Shown in pieces: positions 53,580-61,740 of a stretch of DNA of 64,000 nt. Positions within the stretch are counted from its first letter, which is position 1. Each line of letters starts with the position of its first letter. The position numbers and the translations under genes were made by a program. The DNA comes from Dehalococcoidia bacterium. GTDB taxonomy: Bacteria; Chloroflexota; Dehalococcoidia; UBA2979. Where the stretch lies: the NCBI GenBank assembly GCA_009379925.1, contig WHSU01000009.1:42716-106715 (forward strand), in the 5' to 3' direction. Under the pieces are notes generated by a model. The model saw only the letters and a list, made by a program, of their open reading frames with translations. It had not been told where the DNA came from and ran no database searches.

Positions 53580-56098
53580 TTCTGTCCTCCGCTCCGCTTG
53601 TTGTTGCCGCGCGTCGGGGGTTTCCCGGCGTTCGGGCTCTCCGGCCGCTCGGTCTTCCCTGTCGGCTGCGGCAGGGCAACCACTTCCGCGGTCTCTTGTG
53701 CCGCCGCTGCGAGTTCCGCTCTCGACTTCTGTCCGCGGCCTTCGGACGGTTCCGTGGGGGACCGCTCCGCGAGCACGCGCGTGATCTCATCGACGACGGC
53801 GTCGCGCGGCCGGCCGTAGCGAGAAGCGGAGCGACCGGCGATCGCCTCCGCGCGTCCCGGTGCAGAAGGTGGCGGCGGATCAACCTGCAGCGTGAACGCC
53901 GGTGGACGGGCGTAGCCGTCCCACCAGCGCGCATAGCAGGTGAAGTCGTCGAGCGAGACGAGGTCCTCGATCTCGATGCCGCTCCCGAGTTCCGGGACGA
54001 GCCGGCGCGCGTCCTCGGCGCTCGTCTGGAAGACCGTGAGGCCGTCGCTGTTCGCCAGGATCGTGGGGACGAGTTCGCGGTCGATCGCGTCGAGCTTCGA
54101 CAACGACTGCGTGACGAGCACGAAGCTCGCGCCGTACTTGCCCAGCTCGCTGAGCATCCGCGGGTAGTCCACCGCGCCCAGCGTGCTCGACTCGTCGACC
54201 AGCTCGACGACGCGGCGGCGCTGCTCCGCGGGGAGGGCGACCTGTTCCTCGACCAGCAAGCCGAGCAGGTTGAGCATCGTCGCGCCCACGAGCGCCGCGG
54301 CGCCCTCGCCGAGCGTGCCGACGGCGGTGTTCACGACGAGCACGCCGCCCTCGCGCAGGATCGCGCGCGGGTCGAAGGTCGAGCGCGCCTGTCCGAGCAC
54401 GAGTCTCGAGGCCTCGGTGACCGTGAAGCGGCCGATCTTCGACGTGACCGGGTTGGCAGTCTGCTGCTGGAGCACGCGGCCGGCACGGTCGTAGTTATCG
54501 CGCCACCAGGCCCGCAGCGCCGGGTCCTCCACCTCCCGGAGCAGCCGCTCGCGCAGCCGGCCGTCCGTGAGGAACGGCGCCACGTCGAGCAACGTGAACT
54601 GGTCGTCGCGTGCGCGCTTCGCGTTCAGCTCGAGGAGACACAAGAGCGAGGCGCGCAGCGCGCCCTCCATGCGTGGTCCCCAGTTGGCGGGCCAGAGCCG
54701 ATTCATCATCGTCACGATGTGCTCGGTCGTGCGGTCGCGGTCGGGGAACAGCGCGACATCGATCAGGTTGAGTCCGATCGGCCGTTCCAGATGCGCGAAG
54801 TCGAGGTAGATGGTGCGGTCGGCCAGCGCATCGGGGACGGACGCGAGCACCGATTCGGCGAGGTCCTGGTGCGGGTCGACGACGACGAGCGCCGTGTCCT
54901 CGATCCCGGCCGCCACGCGTTCCATCAGCCCCGCCGCAAGGTGCCGTAGCAGCGTGGACTTGCCGCGGCGCGTCTTCGCGACCATCAGCTGGTTGCGGTA
55001 GAGCAGTGGCGTGGGCAGGTGGACGGGCACGCTGGTCCGCCCGACCGGGGAGACTCCGACGCGCGCCCCCTGCGTCGCGTGTCCCGGCACCGGCGCCAAC
55101 CGCCGCGCCGTGGTGCGGCGCACGCCCGCGGGCGCGCCCGCCTCGTCGGGCAGGTGCCAGAGCGCCGCGGCCTCGCCCGTGTTCAGGAGCAGCGGCAGCC
55201 GTCGGTACGGTCGTGAAGCGAGCCGCCGCGCCGGCCCCGGCCGGAGCCCACCGCCGGCCGCGTCGTCATAGGCGGCGTACGCCGCCGCGACCTGTGCGGC
55301 GAGGGCGCCCAGCCGCTCTGGATCGGGACCGAAGACGCAGACGTTGAGCCGCGCTGAGACCAGCGGCGCGCCGAGCTTCGTCTCCACGGTGCGGGTGGGG
55401 AGTGGCTCCCGGGAGCCGAAGACCCGCATCCCGATCGCCGCGAGCAGCGGCAGACCGACGAGCGCTGCCCCGCCGACGGCGGCGAGCAGCGCCCACTCCC
55501 CGGCTTCGTACCAGCGCCAGCCCTGGAGGACGGTGGCGCCGAGTCCCATCATCGCGACCACGGGCACGAGGCTGGGCGACGGGCCACGATCGTATTCGCG
55601 GCGAGCACGACCAGGCTGCTCCCGACGCCGGCGGATCCGAACGGCCTCGCGTCGCGGAGCCGCACCCAGCACGAGCCGGCAGACGACGCGCTCGCCCGCG
55701 GACGGCTCCACGACCGCGAGGATTCCCGCGAGCGGATCGCGCTCGTAGCGCCAGTCGATACGGAGAGGCAGCGCCGTTTCCGTCACCGGCAGGAGCTCCA
55801 TGGCGACGGCGTGTTCCCCCTCCATCAGGGCCGACGGGTCGACGCCGTCGCCGTCGCCGTGCTCCACGACCGCCTGCGGATACGCGACTCGGAGCTGGGA
55901 GAGCGCCCGCGCGAGACCGTCTTCGGTTGCCGCACGGACAAACCAGCGTGGCCCGGCCGACGTGACCGCCACCTCCAGCGACAGGGCCTCACCGGCGAGC
56001 GCGCTCAGCATGCCGCGGGCGGCGCTCATGCTCGCCTCGAGCGCCCGCGACGGGACGACCTCCGCAGCAAACGATGGTTCAACGCGCCGTCGCCACAT
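53576..56098 (-). CDS. VirD4/HerA-like coupling ATPase (TraG family)
   Basis: 840 residues. Two membrane helices near 176-225, then a FtsK/HerA-type ATPase: P-loop MVAKTRRGKSTLLRHL (Lys380, Ser381), Walker B-like VVVDPHQDLA near residue 410, GLNLIDVALFPDRDR, and a second acidic motif VVELVDESSTLG near residue 600 followed by LVTQSLSKLDAI. This organisation fits conjugative coupling proteins that deliver DNA to the secretion channel. The N-terminal 170 residues are a soluble domain of unknown role. The ATG at 56098 lies inside the end of the primase gene (20-nt overlap). Confidence 0.85.
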   Translation of the reverse strand: MWRRRVEPSFAAEVVPSRALEASMSAARGMLSALAGEALSLEVAVTSAGPRWFVRAATEDGLARALSQLRVAYPQAVVEHGDGDGVDPSALMEGEHAVAMELLPVTETALPLRIDWRYERDPLAGILAVVEPSAGERVVCRLVLGAAPRREAVRIRRRREQPGRARREYDRGPSPSLVPVVAMMGLGATVLQGWRWYEAGEWALLAAVGGAALVGLPLLAAIGMRVFGSREPLPTRTVETKLGAPLVSARLNVCVFGPDPERLGALAAQVAAAYAAYDDAAGGGLRPGPARRLASRPYRRLPLLLNTGEAAALWHLPDEAGAPAGVRRTTARRLAPVPGHATQGARVGVSPVGRTSVPVHLPTPLLYRNQLMVAKTRRGKSTLLRHLAAGLMERVAAGIEDTALVVVDPHQDLAESVLASVPDALADRTIYLDFAHLERPIGLNLIDVALFPDRDRTTEHIVTMMNRLWPANWGPRMEGALRASLLCLLELNAKRARDDQFTLLDVAPFLTDGRLRERLLREVEDPALRAWWRDNYDRAGRVLQQQTANPVTSKIGRFTVTEASRLVLGQARSTFDPRAILREGGVLVVNTAVGTLGEGAAALVGATMLNLLGLLVEEQVALPAEQRRRVVELVDESSTLGAVDYPRMLSELGKYGASFVLVTQSLSKLDAIDRELVPTILANSDGLTVFQTSAEDARRLVPELGSGIEIEDLVSLDDFTCYARWWDGYARPPAFTLQVDPPPPSAPGRAEAIAGRSASRYGRPRDAVVDEITRVLAERSPTEPSEGRGQKSRAELAAAAQETAEVVALPQPTGKTERPESPNAGKPPTRGNNKRSGGQK

Positions 56099-57116
56099 CG
56101 CGCGCCCTCCTCTCCGCCTCGTCGAGCGCGCTGAAGAAGGTCTCGCGGCCGTCCGGCTGTACACCGAGCTCGCTGACGTCCTTGACGGCGTGGGGCAGTT
56201 CGACCACTCGCGCTCGCTCGCCGAGCGTCTCCGCGAGACGGGTGGTGGCCTCCCGGCCGGCGTCGTCGCCGTCGAGCACGAGGACGACGGAGCGAGCGCG
56301 TCCCAACAGCCGCAGCGTGTCGCGGCCGGGTTGCGTCCCGAGCAGCGCGCAGGCCGGGAGGCCCCAGCCGACGAGCGTCAGCCAGTCGAACGGACCCTCG
56401 GTGAGGAAGACGCGCCGGTGACCTCGGGTACGCTCGTAGCCGAGCAAGGGTCTGGGCAAGGAAAGGCCGCGGTACCGGGGCTCCTGCCGGCCATCGAGCG
56501 CGCGTCCCACCATCCAGCCGCAGTGCGAACCCCGCTGGTCCGGGATCAGGACGCGGCCCGTCATCGTCTCGGCGCCGTCCGCGAAGAGCAGGCCGAGCTC
56601 GGCGGCGCGGCGAAGACTGAGGCGCCGCCGCTTGAGATAGGGGACGAGCAGCCGTCCGTCGCTGAAGCCGAGGCGGCAGTGCCGGGCGACCCACGTGGGC
56701 ACGCCCCGCGTCTCCAGGTACTGGCCGATGCCCGGCGTACGCAGCAGCGTCTCGTGGTAGAGCTCGCAGGCGGCGGTCAGGATCAGGCGGTCGTCGAGCG
56801 TGAGCCGATGCGGCCTCGGCTCTGAGCGCGGTGCTGGCGACTGCGCCTCCCCGCCCTCGCCGAGGCGATCCACGGCTTCACGGAACCCGATGCCTTCGGC
56901 CCGTCGCACGAAGTCGATGACGTCGCCCGACGCGCCGCATCCAAAGCAATGGAAGCTGCGGGTGTCCGGATAGACGACCAGACTTGGGTCGCGGTCCTCG
57001 TGGAACGGGCACCGCCCAGTCAGCCGGCCGCCGCGCGGACGGAGCTCCACGCCGTGCGCCGCGATCGCGTCTGCGATCGGATGGCGTCGCTTCACCTGTT
57101 CAACGTCGACGGTCAT
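56079..57116 (-). CDS. DnaG-like primase (CHC2 zinc finger plus Toprim)
   Basis: 345 residues. The CHC2 zinc finger has GRCPFHEDRDPSLVVYPDTRSFHCFGCGASGDVIDFV (Cys36, His39, Cys57, Cys60). A helical linker follows, then a Toprim domain with FLTEGPFDWLTLVGWG and VVLVLDGDDAGREAT, the metal-binding acidic residues. The DnaB-binding C-terminal domain of DnaG is absent. It likely primes element replication or complementary-strand synthesis after transfer. Start ATG 57116 overlaps the stop of the upstream ORF (ATGA), with GGAGGAGAC nearby. Confidence 0.9.
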   Translation of the reverse strand: MTVDVEQVKRRHPIADAIAAHGVELRPRGGRLTGRCPFHEDRDPSLVVYPDTRSFHCFGCGASGDVIDFVRRAEGIGFREAVDRLGEGGEAQSPAPRSEPRPHRLTLDDRLILTAACELYHETLLRTPGIGQYLETRGVPTWVARHCRLGFSDGRLLVPYLKRRRLSLRRAAELGLLFADGAETMTGRVLIPDQRGSHCGWMVGRALDGRQEPRYRGLSLPRPLLGYERTRGHRRVFLTEGPFDWLTLVGWGLPACALLGTQPGRDTLRLLGRARSVVLVLDGDDAGREATTRLAETLGERARVVELPHAVKDVSELGVQPDGRETFFSALDEAERRARDVATAR

Positions 57117-57523
57117 GAGCGTGTCTCCTCCCGTGAGGTCCCTCTGGCCTCCGAGGGATCGGTTCGAGGAATTTCCTTGAGTTGCTTGCGGCCCTGGGTT
57201 CCCTTCAGCGGGTGCGCGCCAGTTGACAGGCGGCGCGGGCATCGGTTCGTAGGATTGACGGATCGTCGGGATTGCCGAGCCCAGCGATCGATTGACGATG
57301 ATCGGTCGGTCCTGGGGAACCGCGGCGCGGTGCAGCGTCCGCGGTCGTCCGCTTCCCGACCGCACCGCGGAACGTGCGGACGGCACAAGCGGCCGATGAG
57401 GTCGAGCGGGGGCTGGCCACCGCCACCGTCGTCCGACCCAGGGGGGACGGGCGCCGGCGCCGTTTCGTGAGGCGCGCAGTGCTTCGCAACTCGTGAACCC
57501 AGGGATGTGCGTGCCAGGCTCAT
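57113..57523 (-). CDS. Unknown 136-residue protein, ATGA-coupled on both sides
   Basis: The ORF fills the space between VirB4 and the primase. Its ATG (57523) overlaps the VirB4 stop by four bases and its stop overlaps the primase ATG by four. That double coupling is the main support for a real gene. The product is basic, Pro/Arg-rich and probably disordered, with several Cys (LCRPHVPRCGREADDRGRC). Third-position GC is lower than in its neighbours, which weakens the case. No family recognised. Confidence 0.5.
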   Translation of the reverse strand: MSLARTSLGSRVAKHCAPHETAPAPVPPGSDDGGGGQPPLDLIGRLCRPHVPRCGREADDRGRCTAPRFPRTDRSSSIDRWARQSRRSVNPTNRCPRRLSTGAHPLKGTQGRKQLKEIPRTDPSEARGTSREETRS

Positions 57524-59340
57524 GGCGCATCCACCCCTGAGTTCGTCTCGGGATTGCTGAGAGTTGCGAGGAACTCTGGGCTTGTGGTGGACAGCGCGTG
57601 CTCGAGCGGGCTCGCCTCCACTCGCAATGCGATGTGATTGCCGCGGGCAAGGAACAATCCCTCGCCCTTGCTGCACCCGAGCAGGAACTCCCGCTCGCCG
57701 CGCGAGAGCCCGAAGGTCTCCTCGACGATCCCCACGGTGGAGCTGTCCTGCCGCATCAGCAGTTGCACGGAGCTGTTGGCGAGCACGGTGTGTCCCGCAG
57801 CCGAACCGAGGAAGTCCTGCACGTCCTGCGTCACCGTGGTGACGCCGAGCCAGCGTTTGCGCGCCCGGCGCGCCATCTCCCCGAGGAACCGCGCCCCCTC
57901 CGGGTAGCGCATGAGTGACCAGGCCTCATCGATCAGCAGCACCCGTGGCCGCGGATCGCGTGTCACCTCGCGCCAGACGTGGTCGGCGATCAGGTAGGTG
58001 GCGACCGGCCGGAGCTCTTCCTCCAGGTCGCGGATGTTGAAGACGACGAAGGGCCGGTCGAGCGACGCGCTCGTGCGCTCGGAGAAGACGTGGCCGAGGC
58101 TGCCGCCGACGTACCGCGCCAGGCGGTCGGCGAGCCCGTACGGTTCGTCCGAGGCGCGGAGCACGGCGAGCAGGTCGCCCAGCACCGGGGGCGGGCGTCC
58201 GTGGGTCGCCCGCTCTTCGGTGATCCCGGCGTCGCGGTACGTCTCGTAGAGCGCCGCGTCGAGCGCACCGCGTTCCCGCGGGCCGAGCGAGGCGCCGGGC
58301 TCGGCGAGCATCAGCGCGAGCAGTCCCTGGAGCGCGAGCACCCGCTCCGCGAGCGGGTCGCGCCCCTCGTCGTCGGTGGTGGCGGGAAGGTCAAACGGGT
58401 TGATGTGGTGCGCCGACGTGCCGGAGAGGCGGATCATCTGTCCGCCGACCGCCTCGCAGATGCGCCCGTACTCGTCCTCGGGGTCGATCACGAGGTACTC
58501 GATGCCGAGCAGCAGCGCCCGCAGCGCCTCGACCTTGCAGGCGTAGGACTTGCCCGCGCCGCTCTTGGCGAAGACGACCTTGTTGGCGTTCTCCTGGTCG
58601 GCACTGAACGGGTCGAAGATCACGAGCGAGTGGTTGTGGACGTTCTCGCCGTAGAGCAGCCCGCGCGCCACGGCGAGGTGGCTCGACCCGAACGGGATCA
58701 TCGTCGCCACGCTCGAGGTGTCGAGGTTGCGACGACGGCGGAGGTGGTCCTGTCCGGCCGGGAGGCAGGAGAGTAGGCCGGGCAGCATCTCGTAGAGCGC
58801 CGGCCGCGCTCCGGCCATCATCCCGCCGAGCACGCCCTCGATGCGCGCCGCGGCATCGTCCAGTTCCCCGGTCGTGCGTCCGTGCAGACCGAGGTAGAGG
58901 CCCGTAGAGAAGACGCGCTCGTCGCCTCGCTCGAGCGCGTCGCGGAGCCGTTCGACGTCTTCATACGCGACCTCCCGTTCGACGCTGGCGATGCGCCCGC
59001 CTTTGGCGTCGAGCATCCGCGAGGACTGGAGTTCCACCATGCGGTGGGTCAGACTCCGCACGACGTCGCCGGAGTCGAGCGGCTCCAGGTGGAGACTGAG
59101 ATCCAGCGGTTCATCAAAGTCGATCAGCCGCCCGATCCAGTTCGGCGAGACGTGGCGCGGGTAGTCGGTGAGCGCGAGGATGCGCGCCGCGTTCGCGTCG
59201 ATCGCGATCTGGGCGCGAGACTCCGCGATCGCGGCGGGCGCCACCAGGTCCGCGACCGCTCGCTCGCCGAGCGCGAATCGCCGGTTCGGCTCGGTTGGGG
59301 GACGCCGTCGCGGCCGCCACGGTGCGCGCAGGCTAGGCAT
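57520..59340 (-). CDS. VirB4-type conjugation ATPase (catalytic part)
   Basis: 606 residues. P-loop VVFAKSGAGKSYACKVEAL (261-265), a DPEDEYGRICEAVGG segment typical of VirB4/TraC, then Walker B RVLLIDEAWSLMRYPEGARFLGEMARRARKRW and TVTQDVQDFLGSAAG. It powers assembly and substrate movement of the type IV secretion channel. The N-terminal substrate-independent domain is mostly in the separate gene 59333-60010. The ATG overlaps that gene by 8 nt. Confidence 0.92.
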   Translation of the reverse strand: MPSLRAPWRPRRRPPTEPNRRFALGERAVADLVAPAAIAESRAQIAIDANAARILALTDYPRHVSPNWIGRLIDFDEPLDLSLHLEPLDSGDVVRSLTHRMVELQSSRMLDAKGGRIASVEREVAYEDVERLRDALERGDERVFSTGLYLGLHGRTTGELDDAAARIEGVLGGMMAGARPALYEMLPGLLSCLPAGQDHLRRRRNLDTSSVATMIPFGSSHLAVARGLLYGENVHNHSLVIFDPFSADQENANKVVFAKSGAGKSYACKVEALRALLLGIEYLVIDPEDEYGRICEAVGGQMIRLSGTSAHHINPFDLPATTDDEGRDPLAERVLALQGLLALMLAEPGASLGPRERGALDAALYETYRDAGITEERATHGRPPPVLGDLLAVLRASDEPYGLADRLARYVGGSLGHVFSERTSASLDRPFVVFNIRDLEEELRPVATYLIADHVWREVTRDPRPRVLLIDEAWSLMRYPEGARFLGEMARRARKRWLGVTTVTQDVQDFLGSAAGHTVLANSSVQLLMRQDSSTVGIVEETFGLSRGEREFLLGCSKGEGLFLARGNHIALRVEASPLEHALSTTSPEFLATLSNPETNSGVDAP

Positions 59341-60010
59341 CGCGGGCCTCCTCTCCGCGTGACGGACTCGTCAGCACCGGAGATGGCAGGGGCGGCTCGC
59401 CGCCCGCGGTGACGGCGGCGCCGTCGAAGCAGGCGCGCCAGAGCGCGACCAACTCGCGGTCGTCGAGCCGCCGACAGGGGACGCCGAAGGCGGCCAGGCC
59501 GTGCGCCACCTCGCCGCAGCGGAACGCGAGCTTGCGTCGTGCGGTGACGAGGCTGGTGGCGTGGCGGTCGCGCGACACGCGACGCCACGGCCACGCGATG
59601 CCGGTGCGCTCGAAGCCGCCGTCCATGCCGGCCGGCACCACCACGTAGAAGCGACGGTCGAGCAACGTCCGCTCGCGCGCGATCCGCCTGACGAACGTCT
59701 CGTGATCGAGCGCGAGCCGCCGCCAGGTCTCGCCGCTGCGGGCGCCCCGCTGGCCGCGCAGCCCCGCGAGGTAGACCTCGACGTCGGTCGGGACGATCCG
59801 GACGAGGATCTGGATCGGGTAGGCGAGCGCGTTCAGCCAGCGCCGATAGCCCGCGAGGATCGCTTCCTGTTCGGTCTCCGCCTTGAGCGCGAAGTTGACG
59901 CTGCCCGCCTCCAGCACGGCGCGGTAGTCGCCGCCCCGCAGCTGGACGACGTCGCCCGCGATGTCTTCGAGCGGCAGCGACTGCTGCACGCTGGCATGCC
60001 TACGCCGCAT
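59333..60010 (-). CDS. VirB4/TraC N-terminal domain protein
   Basis: 225 residues that match the N-terminal domain of TraC-type VirB4 proteins: VVQLRGGDYRAVLEAGSVNFALKAETEQEAILAGYRRWLNALAYPIQILVRIVPTDVEVYL, then a long helical section (RIARERTLLDRRFYVVVPAG). In most systems this is fused to the ATPase; here it precedes the ATPase gene with an 8-nt overlap. It is coupled to PrgI upstream (11-nt overlap). Encoding as two chains is known in Gram-positive conjugative elements. Confidence 0.82.
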   Translation of the reverse strand: MRRRHASVQQSLPLEDIAGDVVQLRGGDYRAVLEAGSVNFALKAETEQEAILAGYRRWLNALAYPIQILVRIVPTDVEVYLAGLRGQRGARSGETWRRLALDHETFVRRIARERTLLDRRFYVVVPAGMDGGFERTGIAWPWRRVSRDRHATSLVTARRKLAFRCGEVAHGLAAFGVPCRRLDDRELVALWRACFDGAAVTAGGEPPLPSPVLTSPSRGEEARDA

Positions 60011-60380
60011 CCGCGGCCTCCTCTCGCACGGACGAGTTCGGGGAGCCTCCCGGCAGTACGACCTCCCGAAGTGCCAGCGGCTGGACGTCCCGCTCGCGCG
60101 GCCGCCACACCGCGACCCGCGGCATGGTCCAGAACCGCAGGAGGACGAAGGCCCATTCCTCGGCCGGGCGGCCGGCGGGCCGCCACAGGACGAGCACCGC
60201 AGTCCCCGCGAGCACCACTCCCGCGGCGCCCAGGCGCAGGGCGAAGGGCGCCGGCAGGTCGTTCAGCGCCCTGAAGGCGAGCGCGAGGCCGATGGCAGCC
60301 GACAAGAGCTGGCGCATCGTGAGGCCGAGAAACGCTCGGTCGGCGACGGTGAGGTGGGTGGGAATCTCGTGGCGTTCCAT
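60000..60380 (-). CDS. PrgI family protein
   Basis: 126 residues. N-terminal HEIPTHLTVADRAFLGLTMRQLLSAAIGLALAFRAL, with two membrane helices (LLSAAIGLALAF; AAGVVLAGTAVLVL), then WRPAGRPAEEWAFVLLRFWTMPRVAVWRPRE, a PrgI-type layout (a VirB3-like component beside VirB4). ATG 60380 overlaps the stop of the pilin gene by one base. Confidence 0.83.
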   Translation of the reverse strand: MERHEIPTHLTVADRAFLGLTMRQLLSAAIGLALAFRALNDLPAPFALRLGAAGVVLAGTAVLVLWRPAGRPAEEWAFVLLRFWTMPRVAVWRPRERDVQPLALREVVLPGGSPNSSVREEAADAA

Positions 60381-60619
60381 CAGGCCGCCCCGCCCATCGC
60401 GTCCTGGACCATCCCGGCGATGACGCGGGCGAGCAGCACGATCGCGAGGCCCGCGAGGGCGTTCACAATCGCCGTCTTCCCCTGCTCCATCTGGCGTGGG
60501 GATCCGCCCGCGGCCATGTACAGGAAGGCGCCCCACATGATGAAGAACGCCGCCACGGCCACGGCCACACCGAGACCGATGTTCAGCAGGTTCTCGAAGA
60601 GTGAGTTGATCTGCTCCAT
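60380..60619 (-). CDS. VirB2/TrbC-like pilin subunit
   Basis: 79 residues with two hydrophobic helices (IGLGVAVAVAAFFIMWGAFLYMAAGG and AIVNALAGLAIVLLARVIAGMV) joined by a short basic loop (SPRQMEQGK), the layout of VirB2-type pilins in Gram-positive-like systems. There is no obvious cleavable signal. The RBS and start ATG 60619 are consistent. It lies between the VirB8-like gene (13-nt gap) and PrgI. Confidence 0.78.
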   Translation of the reverse strand: MEQINSLFENLLNIGLGVAVAVAAFFIMWGAFLYMAAGGSPRQMEQGKTAIVNALAGLAIVLLARVIAGMVQDAMGGAA

Positions 60620-60632
60620 GCTGATTCCTCTC

Positions 60633-61151
60633 TCAGCGCGCCTCGGGGCGCGCCGGTTGCTCTGATTGCAGGCGCAGCTCGGCCACGAGCCAGCGCCCGT
60701 CGGCGACGACGAGACGGCAGATGACGCGCTGCCTGACCTGTTCGTGGAGTGACTGGCGGAGGGTGGGGTCGACCCACCGCCGCTCCTGCAGGGCCGTCAC
60801 GACGACGGTCGCTTCCTGCTTCGACAGCGCGGTGACCGAGACCGTTTCAACCGCTGTCGTGATCGACCGCTGCTGCGGCGTGGCCGCCGGGTCGAGCGCG
60901 GCGGCGCCGATCGCCTCCCGGAGCGTCCCGGTGGTGAGCGTCGCGAGCCGCGTCGTGTAGGTGACCTGGTCGCGGAAGTCGAACGTCCCGTAGGCGGAGA
61001 CGAAGGCAGACGCCGCCGCGGCCACCGCGTCGGTGTCGTCTTCGCGGCTCACGAGGCGGCTGGCGCCATTCCAGCCACTCGCGATCGCGATGGCGAGGAG
61101 CAGCCCGGCCAGTCCGAGCAGCGCGTAGCCCGCGCCCCGCCCGCCGATCAC
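60633..61151 (-). CDS. VirB8/TcpC-like conjugation protein
   Basis: 172 residues: an N-terminal membrane helix (AGYALLGLAGLLLAIAIASGW) and an extracytoplasmic domain with NTF2-like secondary structure (DAVAAAASAFVSAYGTFDF, VVVTALQERRWVDPTLRQSL and RQRVICRLVVADGRWLVAELRL). TcpC/VirB8 domains form a scaffold of the secretion channel. The ATG overlaps the stop of the transglycosylase gene (ATGA). Homology is suggested by layout and position rather than motifs. Confidence 0.65.
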   Translation of the reverse strand: MIGGRGAGYALLGLAGLLLAIAIASGWNGASRLVSREDDTDAVAAAASAFVSAYGTFDFRDQVTYTTRLATLTTGTLREAIGAAALDPAATPQQRSITTAVETVSVTALSKQEATVVVTALQERRWVDPTLRQSLHEQVRQRVICRLVVADGRWLVAELRLQSEQPARPEAR

Positions 61152-61738
61152 GACGGCGCTCCAGGCGCTGCGGTTCGGGCGGGCGCAGGGTCGCCGCCGA
61201 GCGAGGCGTAGTAGCCCATCCGGCTGAGGATGAGCGCGACGTACTCCCAGGAGTGGTTGTAGGCGTACACGGCGTTCGGCAGGTCCGCGGGCGCACCGGC
61301 GACGACGAGGTAGCGCGCCATCGCGGGGATCACGTCCCGGTAGTCGTACGGATCCCCGCCCTCCCCGTAGGCCGCCCAGCTCGGCGGCATGAACTGCCCG
61401 TAACCGACGGCGCCCGCCCAGGAGGTGGACATGTTCGCGCCGAAGCCGCTCTCCACCGAGGCGATGGCGGCGAGCAGCGACCAGGGCACGCCGGTGTCGT
61501 TGGACACCGTCACCATCACGGCGAGATGGGCGGGCGGGAGCGCGGGCGGCTGCGATCCCCCCCCGCCGCCGCCGCCGCCGCCGAACGCCGCGAACGGCGC
61601 GGCGATCAACATCGCCACGATCACCACGATGCCGAGGACCGGGACGAGTACCAGCGCGATCAGCGCGCCGAACATTCGCAGCCCGTCGCGGGCGAGGTCC
61701 CCGAACAGGGAACTCGCGACCAGCACGAACGTCGCCAT
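61148..61738 (-). CDS. Lytic transglycosylase (VirB1-like)
   Basis: 196 residues. An N-terminal membrane segment (ALIALVLVPVLGIVVIVAMLIAAPFAAF) is followed by a run of glycines (about 8) and a SLT-type transglycosylase domain: PWSLLAAIASVESGFGANMSTSWAGAVGYGQFMPPSWAAYGEGG with the catalytic Glu in VESGFG, and AYNHSWEYVALIL. It opens peptidoglycan for the channel. It overlaps the next gene by 4 nt; ATG 61738 lies 2 nt after the stop of the VirB6-like gene. Confidence 0.88.
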   Translation of the reverse strand: MATFVLVASSLFGDLARDGLRMFGALIALVLVPVLGIVVIVAMLIAAPFAAFGGGGGGGGGSQPPALPPAHLAVMVTVSNDTGVPWSLLAAIASVESGFGANMSTSWAGAVGYGQFMPPSWAAYGEGGDPYDYRDVIPAMARYLVVAGAPADLPNAVYAYNHSWEYVALILSRMGYYASLGGDPAPARTAAPGAPS

Positions 61739-61740
61739 CG

